Assembly (NCBI RefSeq): GCF_002803845.1
Contig: NZ_CP024985.1
Location: 8,505,501 to 8,569,500, forward strand
Length of the DNA stretch: 64,000 bases
DNA from: Streptomyces lavendulae subsp. lavendulae
GTDB lineage: Bacteria > Actinomycetota > Actinomycetes > Streptomycetales > Streptomycetaceae
Direction: 5' to 3'
Shown: piece after piece, positions 8,314 to 17,297 of the stretch
How the letters are laid out: every line of letters starts with the position of its first letter
How positions within the stretch are numbered: position 1 is the stretch's first letter
The notes under the pieces: generated by a model
The model's input: the letters and a program-made list of their open reading frames with translations, nothing else
Databases searched by the model: none
Told to the model about the DNA's origin: nothing
Position numbers and translations under genes: made by a program

Positions 8314-9408
8314 TTGTTCGTTTTCGTGTGTGTGCGGTGTGGCTCCAAGCTGACCGCCCCGTTGTCCCAGGTCGCCCTGCCGGCCCACGCTCGCCAGAAG
8401 TACGGGAACGGGCTTCAGCTCCCGGTGCTCATGGAATCGGGGACGTTCGCCGTGGAACTGGAGCCCTGGGGGCCGCCGTGGCGAAGGTGGGAGGAGATCG
8501 ATCCGGACGAGGCGGCTGCCCGCGGCATCTACGCGCCGGTCCACGCCCTGTCCGACGGCGTGTCCGGCGCGGTTGTCATCGCACCGGGAGACACCCGCGG
8601 CGCCGTGCTGATCCCGGAGAAGCGCGGCGGCGCCTGCTGCGGCTTCGACGGGGGTGACGGCCCCAACATGGCCTGCGCGGCCTGCAGTCTTCCCGTGGCG
8701 AGCAGGATCGACGACTGCTCGCTCTGGCAGGCCGTGTGGCTCGCCCCGAACGCCGTGCGCCGCCTTCCCGTCGAAGGCGCCGACCCCGGACCGCTGTCCT
8801 GGGCGGACCTGCTCGCGGAGGGGGATGGCGTGCCCCCGTCCGAGCCAATCCCCCCGTGGGGAGAGCCGTTCCGGGCGAGCGACCGATGGCACTGGAGCCC
8901 CCAGTGGGTGGCGGCGGCCGGGCAGGCGCTCGCCCACCTCCTGGTGGCCTCCGACGGCCGGGCGGTAGCCGTGCCGGACGGCCTGACCGCCAAGATGTTC
9001 CAACGCGCCCTCGACACCCTGCTGCCGGCCGGCGGGCCGAGGCGGCGCGCCGTCCTGGCCGGACCGGGACAGCCGGCCCACGACGGCGCCGACATCCTCC
9101 TCGTGCCGTCCCACCCGCAGACCGGGAAGGCATGGACCCCTGCCACTCCGGCGCGCTTGGTCCCGTTGCCGTTCGGGGTGTGGCTCCGGCTGGTCTTCCC
9201 CGAGCCGCAACTGCCCGTCCCCTCATCGGGTCCAATACCCGACGGCGTCCTTCGCGACGACCCGCCCACGCCAAACGTCCATGACATGTTCCGGATCGAC
9301 TGGGGAGTCTTCCAACGAACCCTGGCCCGGCTGCCGGCCGTCCGCGCCCCGTGGCTACGCCAGATCCACGACAACCTCACGCAGCACATGCGCACCGGCC
9401 TCCTTTAG
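8314..9408 (+). CDS. Conserved hypothetical protein with Cys motifs
   Basis: A 364-residue protein I do not recognise by function. Cysteines are grouped as CVRCGS at the N-terminus and ACCGFDGG ... MACAACS at about residues 108-126, a spacing compatible with zinc binding. The rest is Trp- and Pro-rich with no membrane segment. The TTG at 8314 follows a strong GAGGGGAGGA; a GTG at 8326 is the alternative. It is a free-standing intact gene between two IS elements. Confidence 0.6.
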   Translation: MFVFVCVRCGSKLTAPLSQVALPAHARQKYGNGLQLPVLMESGTFAVELEPWGPPWRRWEEIDPDEAAARGIYAPVHALSDGVSGAVVIAPGDTRGAVLIPEKRGGACCGFDGGDGPNMACAACSLPVASRIDDCSLWQAVWLAPNAVRRLPVEGADPGPLSWADLLAEGDGVPPSEPIPPWGEPFRASDRWHWSPQWVAAAGQALAHLLVASDGRAVAVPDGLTAKMFQRALDTLLPAGGPRRRAVLAGPGQPAHDGADILLVPSHPQTGKAWTPATPARLVPLPFGVWLRLVFPEPQLPVPSSGPIPDGVLRDDPPTPNVHDMFRIDWGVFQRTLARLPAVRAPWLRQIHDNLTQHMRTGLL

Positions 9409-9469
9409 CGGAGTGACAGGTGCCAGTACCGATCGAACAGCGCCGGACAGCGGTGCCTCCCGAAGTGGC

Positions 9470-11199
9470 GGTTCTGGCTCAACTTTTGGGCTCTGTCGCT
9501 AATTTGGGGGTAGCGGCCTCTTGATCATGGTGAGAGCAGGATGCGGCGCCGTAGGAGATCGAAGTTGGCGCGGCCGTACATCTGTCTCTTCAGTAGCTTG
9601 ATCCGGGTGACGTTGCCCTCGACTGCTCCGGACGTGTAGGTCGTGGTGAGGACGGCCTGGATGGCCGCGCGGTCGCGTCGCATGCCGTTGGCCAGAGTTC
9701 GGAGCTCTTGTTGCCCGTCGAGGCGGACATCGGCGATCCAGACATCGAGGGCGAGGTGTTCGCTGTGGCGGTCGCGGACCATGAGTGCCAGGCGGCGTGC
9801 GTACTCGACGGTCGTCGCCAGCACGTGGTTCCGCTCGCACAGCTCGTCGAGACCCTTTCGCTCAGCATCGGTGAGGTGCTCGGGGCGTCGCATGATCCAG
9901 TCGGTGACCCTGCGGACGGTCAGGTGGGGCAAGGGGGCGGTGGTCGGGATCGCGCCGTTGCGGTAGGGCTTCAGGTGCCGGCGGACGGTGTTGACGTCGC
10001 CGCGGTAGCCCAGCCGCTGGATTTCCCGGGCGAGCGCGGAAGCGCTGGTGCAGCCTTCCATCCAGCGATGGTGCAGGTAGAGGCGGTAGTCGTCGATCAG
10101 GGTGGGTCGGTGGATGGCTGCGAGGAGAAGTTCATCTACTTCTGCGGTGCGTGCGAAGCGGTTGACCGTGCCGCGGCTGAGCTGGAGGTCGCGTGCGATG
10201 GCGCGAAGGCTGTCGCCGCGTTCGATGCGTTCGTGGATCTGTTGGTGGCGTTCGCGGGTGCGGGCGACCAGAGGCCGTGGCCGTCCGTGGATGTCCAGCT
10301 CTGCGCGGTCGCGGCCTTCAGAGGCCGGGCCCTCGTCGCTCCGGTCGTCGTGGGAGGTGAGGGGTTGTCGCAGGTCGGAGCGATGCCGCCCGATGACGCG
10401 TTCGACTGCTTGTGCCAGGTTGTTCAGGAGGTGCCAGGCATCGGCTACCTGCCTGGCCTGCGGGGCGCCGGTCTGGGCCCCGTCGCGGTAGGAGCCGGCA
10501 CGGTCGCGGCAGATGATCCGGACCTCAGGATGGTTGCGCAGCCAGGACGCGAAGGTGGCTGCGGCCCGGTCGGCCAGGACGTCGATCGGGCGGTGGGTTG
10601 CCATGTCGATGAGGATCGTCGCGTAGGTCCGTCCCCTTCGAACGGCGAACTCGTCGACGCCGAGATGCGGCACTGGTCCCGATGAGGGGAGCGGAAGAGC
10701 TCGGATCAGCCGGAGCACAGTGTCCTTGCAGGTGTCGATGGTCATGCGCTGGACCAGGCGAGTTCCTGGCCGGCCGCCCAGGAACAGGGCCACGTCGGTG
10801 AGCTGGGCGGTGAGAGCGTCCGTGCGGCGTGCATGGCGATGCGTCAGGGCCGGTATCTGTTCGGCAAACGTCCGACGGGGACAGTGCTCGTTCCCGCACA
10901 CGAGTCGACGCACTCGTAGCTCGATCCGCACACGCCGACCAGCGACCGGACGATCTGCCAGAGTCCGCTGGTAGTAGCAGTGCACTCTCGAAGATCTTCG
11001 CCCGCATCCGGAACAGGCCGCGGCCACGGCCCCTGACCGCACGGCGACCCGGACCTCCGCATCCGTCATCACCAGCTGGTCGACCTCCACCGCGATACCC
11101 GGCAGAAGAAGATCCGAGACCTGAACCCCACCCGTCACATCGGATAGTTGCCCAACTTCCCCCAAATTAGCGACAGAGCCCAGAAGTTGAGCCAGAACC
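9470..11199 (-). mobile_element. ISL3-family element with 41-bp inverted repeats
   Basis: Bases 9470-9510 and 11159-11199 are inverted copies matching at 40 of 41 positions, with the same core (CTCTGTCGCTAATTTGGGGG) at both ends. The element is 1730 bp with one full-length transposase on the minus strand. ISL3 elements normally duplicate 8 bp, but the eight bases on each side (gaagtggc and cgttctca) differ. It may have moved by recombination, or the flanks were altered. Confidence 0.8.
9525..11138 (-). CDS. ISL3-family transposase, full length
   Basis: About 537 residues. The N-terminal zinc ribbon (CSGCGRRSSRVH ... CGNEHCPRRTFAEQ) precedes the DDE core: GVDEFAVRRGRTYATIL (first Asp), ICRDRAGSYRDGAQ (second Asp) and GAVEGNVTRIKLLKRQMYGR (Glu). 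An internal helix-turn-helix (LRAIARDLQLSRGTVNRFAR) sits between them. The GTG at 11138 is preferred because the upstream alternative at 11165 lies inside the terminal repeat. No frameshifts, so this copy looks active. Confidence 0.88.
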   Translation of the reverse strand: MTGGVQVSDLLLPGIAVEVDQLVMTDAEVRVAVRSGAVAAACSGCGRRSSRVHCYYQRTLADRPVAGRRVRIELRVRRLVCGNEHCPRRTFAEQIPALTHRHARRTDALTAQLTDVALFLGGRPGTRLVQRMTIDTCKDTVLRLIRALPLPSSGPVPHLGVDEFAVRRGRTYATILIDMATHRPIDVLADRAAATFASWLRNHPEVRIICRDRAGSYRDGAQTGAPQARQVADAWHLLNNLAQAVERVIGRHRSDLRQPLTSHDDRSDEGPASEGRDRAELDIHGRPRPLVARTRERHQQIHERIERGDSLRAIARDLQLSRGTVNRFARTAEVDELLLAAIHRPTLIDDYRLYLHHRWMEGCTSASALAREIQRLGYRGDVNTVRRHLKPYRNGAIPTTAPLPHLTVRRVTDWIMRRPEHLTDAERKGLDELCERNHVLATTVEYARRLALMVRDRHSEHLALDVWIADVRLDGQQELRTLANGMRRDRAAIQAVLTTTYTSGAVEGNVTRIKLLKRQMYGRANFDLLRRRILLSP

Positions 11200-11206
11200 C
11201 GTTCTC

Positions 11207-12381
11207 ATGAACAAAGCCACGGTGGACTCCGACACCCTGATTGACCGCTGGTATGTGCACCGCATCCGCTTGGACAGCGAAGGCACCGCCCGCCGGGTCC
11301 GGATCGGCACTGAGGCGTTCGCCCGGCCCACCGAGTGGTTCGCCCTGGACGAATGCGAGATCACCGACCGGGGCCTGTCCACCCCGGCGGTCGAGCGGAT
11401 CGTCCAGGCCAGGAGCGCGCCCCCTTCCACCCGGTGGACTCCGGGCAAGAAGCAGGAGGAGTCGGCGCAGGACGTGCAGGCGCACGAGCCGAGGCGCCGG
11501 CTGCTGTACGCCCGCCGGACCGTGTCCACCGACCTGACGGAAGAGGTGTGCCGCGAGATCACCGAGTTGGCCGGGGTGAGCCCGCAGCTTCAGCGCCGGC
11601 TGGACGCCGCCCGGCGCAGCGCCCTGGCCTCGGTGGAGAAGGAGACGGAGGCCCGTCGGGAGCTGTTCGCCCGTCTGAATCAGGCCGTGGCCGCTCAGAA
11701 GACCGGGAGCATCAAGGCGCTCCTGGCGGAGATCAAGGCGGGCACCCGGGGCCGCCGAACCGAGGAGGAAGAACGCACGGTCCGCGAGGCCGCCGCCTAC
11801 CTGGCCGCGCTCGAGGCGGCCAAGCTCGCGCGCCTGGACACGCTCCTGGAGGACATCAGCCGTCTTCCGGCGAATGAGGATCCGCGGCGTCTGCGGTCCA
11901 AGGTCGAGCAGTTACTCCAGGTAGCCGCCGAGGCCGGCAAGCTCGGGGAGCACCGGCAGACTCAGCTCATCCTGTGGAGTACGCGCCTTCGGTGTCTGCC
12001 CTTTCCGCCCCGGCTGGCCAAGCCGTTCAAGCCGCAAGAACGTGTGCCGCTGCACCAGCAGGTCGGCCGCGCGTACTGGACCACGAGGCCGTGCTCCCAG
12101 TGCGGGGCTGACCGCGGCCAGCAGTGCGTGGTCGACGGGGGACCGCATGCCGGCCGCGTACGGCAACTACCGCACGTCGACCGGCTGCGGCCCGTCATCG
12201 CCGAACTCCAGGAACAGCAGAAGAAGCACGAGGCGGTCCGGACCGTGTGGCTGGCGTACGACGTGCCCTGCCCCACTGCGGTCAGGAGGCCGGCGCCTGG
12301 TGCCTCACACCCGGCGAACCCCACTCCGCGCGCTCCAAGCAGGCCAGGAAGCTCACCGCGCAGCAAGAGCCCTACCTCTGA
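11207..12381 (+). pseudogene. Coiled-coil / double zinc-finger protein, N-truncated and frameshifted
   Basis: A long charged helical region (about residues 60-240) is followed by CSQCGADRGQQCVVDGGPHA and, after a one-base frame change near 12273, CPHCGQEAGAWCLTPGEPH. These are two copies of an actinobacterial CxxCxxxxxxxC..(H) zinc-finger type. In the original frame the second finger is garbled (CPTAVRRP); adding one C to a short C run restores it and gives a stop at 12379-12381. The 5' end begins right at the ISL3 terminal repeat, so the gene probably also lost its N-terminus. Function unknown; nucleic-acid binding is a guess from the fingers. Confidence 0.6.
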
Positions 12382-12509
12382 GCTTGACGTTTTTGGTCCG
12401 CCCCCGAACGGGGCTCGAACTTGTTCGGGGTTTGCCCTGTTCATGGCGTGTCCGCAGGGCTGGAGGCTGATCCTGCGAGGAGAGGTCGGCGCGGCATGGA
12501 GGCCGCATC

Positions 12510-12850
12510 GTGGAACAGGTCGAGCACGAGGTTCAACGAGACGCGTTCAGGACGGTGACAGCGTTCCGTACCGAGCTGTACACGTCTCTTCTCGCCCGGG
12601 GGGACGCCCTCTTCGAGCTGTGCGATCCCCTGTTGTGCACCGACGGCCCGGTCCGCACGCTCGTGGACCTGGCCCTCGCACCCGAGCACCGTCGGGGACA
12701 CGGCGCCCTCTACGCCGGGCTGAACCAAGGCCGGATCGACGTCGCCCGACTCCGCCGTGCCTTGGTCGGGGTCCCGTTGCCCCGGGCCGCCGACGGGCGC
12801 CTGGTGCTCGCGGTGGACGTGTCGCCGTGGCTGCGGCCGGCCGCCGGGTC
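12510..12850 (+). pseudogene. IS701-like transposase, N-terminal fragment
   Basis: The frame starting at GTG 12510 (MEQVEHEVQRDAFRTVTAF, later LCTDGPVRTLVDLALAPEHR and LVLAVDVSPWLRP) is the conserved N-terminal third of a common Streptomyces IS701-like transposase. The first catalytic Asp (AVDVSPW) is present. Homology stops about residue 113 and the frame runs on as unrelated antisense of the pentapeptide gene. Dead fragment. Confidence 0.75.
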
Positions 12851-12912
12851 TGTCTTCCCACATGCCGAGATTGCCGAAGTAGGCGTGCCATTAACGAACG
12901 TGTCACCAGGCT

Positions 12913-13767
12913 TCAAGGATTCGGCCTGGGCAGCTGGCCCGGCAGGAGCAGTCCTGCGGGTAGGGCGGTTAGGAGGCCGTCGTCGAGGGATGGAGGCCGC
13001 GACCAGGTTGCCGCGTCTCTCAGGTCGACGACACCGCCATCGAACTGTGCCGTACGGAATGTCACCGTGGCACCGGAGAACTTGGCGCGGTCGAAGTTCA
13101 CGGCGCCGCTGGAGAACTTGGCGCGGTCGAAGTTCACGGTACCGCTGGAGAACTTGGCTCCGTAGAAGCTCACCTTCCCGCTGGAGAACGTGGCGCCGTA
13201 GAAGCCCACCTCGCTGCCGGAGAACTTGGCGCGGTCGAAGTTCACCACGTCGCTGGAGAAGGTGGCTTCACGGAAGTTCACCGAGCCGCCGGAGAAGGTG
13301 GCTCCACGGAAGTTCACCGAGCCGCCGGAGAAGGTGGCTCCACGGAAGAGCACCTCGCTGCCGGAGAACGTGGAACCGTAGAAGCCCAGCGAACCGCCGG
13401 AGAAGGTGGCACCGTAGAAGCTCACCAGGCCGCTGGAGAAAGTGGCTCCGGTGAAGCGCACCTTGTCACCGGAGAACGTGGCGTTGGAGAAGTCGCCGCC
13501 ATCGAACACGGCGCCGGTGAAGTCGAGGTCGTATCCGCTCCAGGACGTCTCTTGTGGGGTGGCGGTTAGGAGGTGGTCACGGATTGTCCGGATGACAGTG
13601 AGGCGGACTTCGCGGTTGGCTTGGCCGTTGGAATCTCCGTCGGCTGGTGTGCCCTCTGCGAGGATTCCTGGGTAGGGCATGCGCAGGTAGGCGCAGAGAA
13701 CGTCGATACAGGTTTGTCGGCGTTCGGTCCAATCGTCGGCGAGCCCGGCCATGGCGTGGACCCCGGC
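12913..13767 (-). pseudogene. Pentapeptide-repeat protein, 5' end removed by IS5
   Basis: The protein reads MAGLADDWTERRQTCIDVLC and LRMPYPG in its N-terminal helical part. It then has some sixteen tandem A(T/K)FSGxxVxF units, the right-handed quadrilateral beta-helix of pentapeptide-repeat proteins. The end is a proline-rich tail closing at 12913. Upstream, the frame enters the IS5 at 13770, and the sequence beyond that element belongs to another gene, so the original start is gone. Actinobacterial relatives with this N-terminal part are usually uncharacterised; membrane or regulatory roles have been guessed. Confidence 0.8.
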
Positions 13768-13769
13768 TA

Positions 13770-14753
13770 GGCAGTGTCTGATGGCTCTTGCCTGGGATGG
13801 TGGATCTATCCCTGTTCTGGGCAGGGGTCTGGCATGGTGCGTCGGCATGAACTGACGAATGCTCAGTGGGAGCGCATAGCTCCGCTGCTGCCGGAGACCG
13901 GGAACCCGGGTGGGCGGTGGGCTGATCACCGTACCGTGGTCAACGGTGTGTTCTACCGGACGCGGACAGGGATTCCGTGGCGTGACCTGCCTGAACGCTA
14001 CGGAACCTGGCAGACGGTCTACGAACGCCACCGCCGGTGGTCGGCCGACGGCACCTGGTCGAAGATCCTGCGCGCTCTGCAGGCCAGCGCCGACTCCACC
14101 GCCCAGGACGCGGACGGCTCGTGGGCAGTCAACGCCGACTCCACCACCTGCCGGGCCCACCAGCACGCAGCCGGAGCCCGGCACGCTCCTCCGGCCGACC
14201 ATCCTGAAAAGGGGGTGGCGCGCGTGTGGACGGAGATGGCCGTGAGGCCCTGGGACGCTCCCGGGGCGGGCTGACCAGCAAGGTCCACCTGCTGACGGAT
14301 GACCGCTGCCGGCCCCTGGCCTGGCTGACCTCGCCCGGTCAGCGTGGGGACAGCCCGATGTTCATCCCGCTCATGCAGGCCCTGAACGTGGCCCGCACCG
14401 GGCCAGGACGTCCGCGGACCCGGCCGGACCGGGCCCGCGGCGACAAGGCCTACTCAAGCCGCGCCAACCGCGTCTACCTGCGCAAACGCGGGATCAAAGC
14501 AACCATCGCCCAGCCGGACGACCAGCGTGCGAACCGCCGCCGCCTTGGTCGGGCCGGCGGCCGCCCACCGGCCTTCGACCGTGAGCAGTACCGCCGGCGC
14601 AACACCGTCGAACGCTGCATCAGCAAGCTGAAACAGCACCGGGACGTCGCGACTCGGTACGACAAACGCGACTACATCTTCCACGGCACCCTGGCCACCG
14701 CAGCCATCGTGATCTGGCTCCGCGACCTCACCAAAGAGCCATCAGACACTGCC
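13770..14753 (+). mobile_element. IS5-family (IS427-like) element with 20-bp perfect inverted repeats
   Basis: The left end is GGCAGTGTCTGATGGCTCTT from 13770 and the right end is its exact complement, finishing at 14753. TA flanks both ends (13768-13769 and 14754-14755). Length is 984 bp with two overlapping transposase frames on the plus strand. It separates the pentapeptide gene from the hydrolase gene and supplies the hydrolase stop codon. Confidence 0.9.
13834..14274 (+). CDS. IS5 transposase orfA
   Basis: The first frame encodes MVRRHELTNAQWERIAPLLP, WRDLPERYGTWQTVYERH and NADSTTCRAHQHAAGA; the last contains the first catalytic Asp. A run AAAAGGGGG at 14207-14215 lies where the second frame, offset by -1, takes over. 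Slippage there would join both frames into one transposase, as known for IS427-type elements. Without slippage the product ends at 14274 and lacks the remaining catalytic residues. Confidence 0.8.
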   Translation: MVRRHELTNAQWERIAPLLPETGNPGGRWADHRTVVNGVFYRTRTGIPWRDLPERYGTWQTVYERHRRWSADGTWSKILRALQASADSTAQDADGSWAVNADSTTCRAHQHAAGARHAPPADHPEKGVARVWTEMAVRPWDAPGAG

Positions 14754-14756
14754 TAG
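14226..14756 (+). CDS. IS5 transposase orfB
   Basis: The second frame encodes ALGRSRGGLTSKVHLLTDD, RGDKAYSSRANRVYLRKRGI (second Asp) and RRRNTVERCISKLKQHRDVA (catalytic Glu). The GTG at 14226 is a poor start and the frame probably functions only as the C-terminal part of an orfA-orfB fusion produced by -1 frameshifting at 14207-14215. The stop uses the TAG formed by the flanking TA. Confidence 0.8.
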   Translation: MDGDGREALGRSRGGLTSKVHLLTDDRCRPLAWLTSPGQRGDSPMFIPLMQALNVARTGPGRPRTRPDRARGDKAYSSRANRVYLRKRGIKATIAQPDDQRANRRRLGRAGGRPPAFDREQYRRRNTVERCISKLKQHRDVATRYDKRDYIFHGTLATAAIVIWLRDLTKEPSDTA

Positions 14757-15958
14757 TGCTGGAAGAGTACTTCCGGATTGTTCGGCGAGGGGCCGTCCAG
14801 CAGCGGACTGTGGATCCCCTTCAGCGTCTGGTCGAAGAACGCTGTCACGTACTCGCGGGTGATCACCAGCCCGCGTTCCGGGGAGAGGCCCTGCGTCGGG
14901 AACCCGGCCTGCTTCTTAAGCAGGTCCAGGTCGCTGAAGTTGAAGTGGTCGGCGTCGGTGACCGTCAGCCACTCCTTGTAGCCGCCGAGGGCGGCCCATG
15001 CCTGCTCCCACGTGGTGTTGTGGCCGCCGGCCGAGTGGTTTTCGGCCGTGCCCAGCATGAGGAACGGCCGGTTGATCTGGCCTGGCATCGGGGTCGGGTG
15101 GAAGGTGCCGTCCATGTTCACTCCGGCCCGTACTCGCGGGTCGGCGATCATCGTGGCGGCGGCCGACGCTCCGCCGAGGGAGTGTCCGGCCATGCCGATC
15201 TGGTGCTTGTCGATGAGGTGTGCCAGGCGCCACGCGGTATTGCCGTGCGTCAACTGGTCGATCACGAAGGACACGTCCGTCGCGCGGCTGGCGACGACGG
15301 AGTCGAGGTTGAGCGCCGGGTTGTCGCAGATCGCGCACGGCGGCGTCTGGCCGTTCGCCAGCGTCTCGCCGCTGTCCTCGTTGGTGTGGCCGACGAGCGC
15401 GACGACGTAGCCGTGGCTGGCCAGGTCGGTCGCGAGCGCGGTGAGCGTCATGCGCGGGTTCTCGTGCGCGGCTGAGAGGACCACCAGCGGATACTTGCCC
15501 CTCTGCGGCCGCGCGCCGTCGAAGGCGTGGGTGGTGACGCTGGAAAGGGTCTGCGGGGTGACGCCGGAGCTCGCCGGCGTCTTCTGGCGCTGGAGGATTC
15601 CGGCTGCCTCGCCGAGGGTCATGTAAGGGGCCGGAGTCCCGGTCCCGGGGACGGCCGGGTAGATCATCGTGACGGTCAGTTGGCGGGGGCCGGATGATGG
15701 CACCCACGGGTCGGGACGGTTCGCGTCGGTGAGGTGGATGACCTCCTTGCCGGCGGCGTAGGGGCCGGTCGGCGCGGGGAGGGTGCCTTGGAAGGACCGT
15801 GTGGGCGCGGTGGCCGTGGCCGGTGCGGTGTCGAACGCGTGCGTGGCCACCGGTGTGGCCGACGGTGTGGTCGTGGCGGCGAACCCGGTGCCGGTTCCGG
15901 TGACGAGGGCGGCGAGCGCCAGCGCCGCGACAGCGCTGATACGGCGATTGCGTTTCAT
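14753..15958 (-). CDS. Secreted alpha/beta hydrolase (PAF-acetylhydrolase / dienelactone hydrolase-like)
   Basis: The start at 15958 gives MKRNRRISAVAALALAALV, a typical signal peptide. The mature part has the hydrolase strand pattern, the nucleophile elbow GMAGHSLGGASAA, an Asp in NMDGTF, and DADHFNF, whose His could complete the triad. About 401 residues, similar to secreted Streptomyces chlorophyllase/lipase-like hydrolases. The protein ends PEVLFQH and its TAG is made at the junction with the IS5, so a few natural C-terminal residues may be lost. It is transcribed divergently from the sensor kinase at 16101. Substrate unknown; a lipid or polyester is most likely. Confidence 0.8.
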   Translation of the reverse strand: MKRNRRISAVAALALAALVTGTGTGFAATTTPSATPVATHAFDTAPATATAPTRSFQGTLPAPTGPYAAGKEVIHLTDANRPDPWVPSSGPRQLTVTMIYPAVPGTGTPAPYMTLGEAAGILQRQKTPASSGVTPQTLSSVTTHAFDGARPQRGKYPLVVLSAAHENPRMTLTALATDLASHGYVVALVGHTNEDSGETLANGQTPPCAICDNPALNLDSVVASRATDVSFVIDQLTHGNTAWRLAHLIDKHQIGMAGHSLGGASAAATMIADPRVRAGVNMDGTFHPTPMPGQINRPFLMLGTAENHSAGGHNTTWEQAWAALGGYKEWLTVTDADHFNFSDLDLLKKQAGFPTQGLSPERGLVITREYVTAFFDQTLKGIHSPLLDGPSPNNPEVLFQH

Positions 15959-16100
15959 GGGATCGACGCTAGGTTCCGCAGCTCCTCCGTCGCGTCGGCC
16001 GGTGGATGTCACCGTTCCCCAGGCCGTCGGCCCGGGGGTGTACCCCGCGTACATCCCCGGGGCGACGCGCGGAGCCGACGCCGCTGAATACGATCTCCGT

Positions 16101-17297
16101 ATGGAAGAGCTTCTCCAGCGTCTCTCGACATCGAAGCGCGTGACCTGGCTGACGGACCGGGCCGTGGTACTGGCCACCGCCTGCTTCTACGCGCTGATGC
16201 TCTGCTGGTCGATCCGTCGTGGTCCCGGCCTGTTCCGGTTTCCCGGCCTCGGGCCCTTCCAGATGATGGGTCTGTGCGTCGTGCTCGCCCTTCCGGTTCT
16301 GCTGATGCGCCGTCTGCCGGCGGCGGTCTTCGCGGCGATCCTGGGCGAATCGGTCCTCGGCGACCTCTTCGGCGTGCGGCCCTTGATCGTGTTCGTCCTG
16401 CTCGTCTTCTTGGGCGGGCACCTCGCCGTCCGGCGGCCGAAGGCTGCCGCCGTCGGCTCCGTCGCGGCCGTCGCGGCCGCGTTCGTCGAGAACATCCACG
16501 TCTACCCCGGGGAGACCGTCAGCGACGCGGCCCAGTGGGCCGGGCAGTTCGCGTTGTGGTTCGCGGTCGCGTGGGTCTTCGGGGGGGTGTATCGCAAACG
16601 CCGTGAGTACCTCGGAGCCTTGCATGAGCAGAGGGCGGCCCGCGCCGTCATGGCCGAGCGGCTGCGGATCGCCCGCGAACTGCACGACAGCGTCGCGCAC
16701 AGCATCGGGATCATCACGGTGCTGTCGGGAGCGGCGGCTCGGGTCGTGGAGACCAAGCCCGAGCAGACGCGGCAGGCTCTGACCGGCATCGAGTCCACCA
16801 GCCGCCAGACGCTGCTCGAGCTGCAGCGCATGCTCGGAGCGCTACGCCGCGCCGAGCCGGACGACGCCATGCCGGGGGCCGCTCCGCTGGCGCCGGCCGG
16901 CAGCCTGGCGGATATCCCGCGGCTCGCCGAACGCACGGCCGACGCCGGGGTGCGGGTCCACGTGGCCTGGCGGGGCGAGCGGCGTCCGCTGCCGCCGGAG
17001 ATCGAGCTGTCGGCGTTTCGGATCGTCCAGGAGTCGGTGACGAACGTGGTGCGGCATTCCGGTGCGCGGACGTGCCGGGTCGCGGTGGGATACGAGCCGA
17101 CAGGATTGAGGATCGAGGTGGTGGACGACGGGGACGACAGTCCCGGGCCCGGCCGTCCGAGGCCCTCGGCAACGGCCGGCGGGAGCGGCTTCGGCCTGCT
17201 CGGCATGCGCGAGCGGGTGACGTTGCTGTCCGGCCAGTTCAGCGCGGGCCGACGTCCGGAGGGCGGATTCCGGGTGGCTGCGAGGCTCCCGGCATGA
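16101..17297 (+). CDS. NarL-type sensor histidine kinase
   Basis: A 398-residue membrane kinase. The N-terminal part (about residues 20-170) has five or six hydrophobic helices without a large outside domain. The dimerisation/phospho-acceptor region is RIARELHDSVAHSIG with the phosphorylated His at residue 195 (HisKA_3 type). The ATPase part has NVVRHSGARTC and GFGLLGMRERV. The start at 16101 fits where the hydrophobic region begins. It overlaps the response-regulator gene by four bases (ATGA), so both are translated together. The signal is unknown; the divergent hydrolase gene next door is a possible target. Confidence 0.9.
   Translation: MEELLQRLSTSKRVTWLTDRAVVLATACFYALMLCWSIRRGPGLFRFPGLGPFQMMGLCVVLALPVLLMRRLPAAVFAAILGESVLGDLFGVRPLIVFVLLVFLGGHLAVRRPKAAAVGSVAAVAAAFVENIHVYPGETVSDAAQWAGQFALWFAVAWVFGGVYRKRREYLGALHEQRAARAVMAERLRIARELHDSVAHSIGIITVLSGAAARVVETKPEQTRQALTGIESTSRQTLLELQRMLGALRRAEPDDAMPGAAPLAPAGSLADIPRLAERTADAGVRVHVAWRGERRPLPPEIELSAFRIVQESVTNVVRHSGARTCRVAVGYEPTGLRIEVVDDGDDSPGPGRPRPSATAGGSGFGLLGMRERVTLLSGQFSAGRRPEGGFRVAARLPA

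Noticed and set aside
12382..13165. Continuation of the zinc-finger protein frame to 13165
   Set aside because: The true frame shifts near 12273 and stops at 12381. The rest is frame-shadow of the IS701-like fragment and pentapeptide gene.
13768..14202. N-terminal extension of the pentapeptide protein to 14202
   Set aside because: This stretch is antisense of the IS5 transposase and lies inside the element boundaries.
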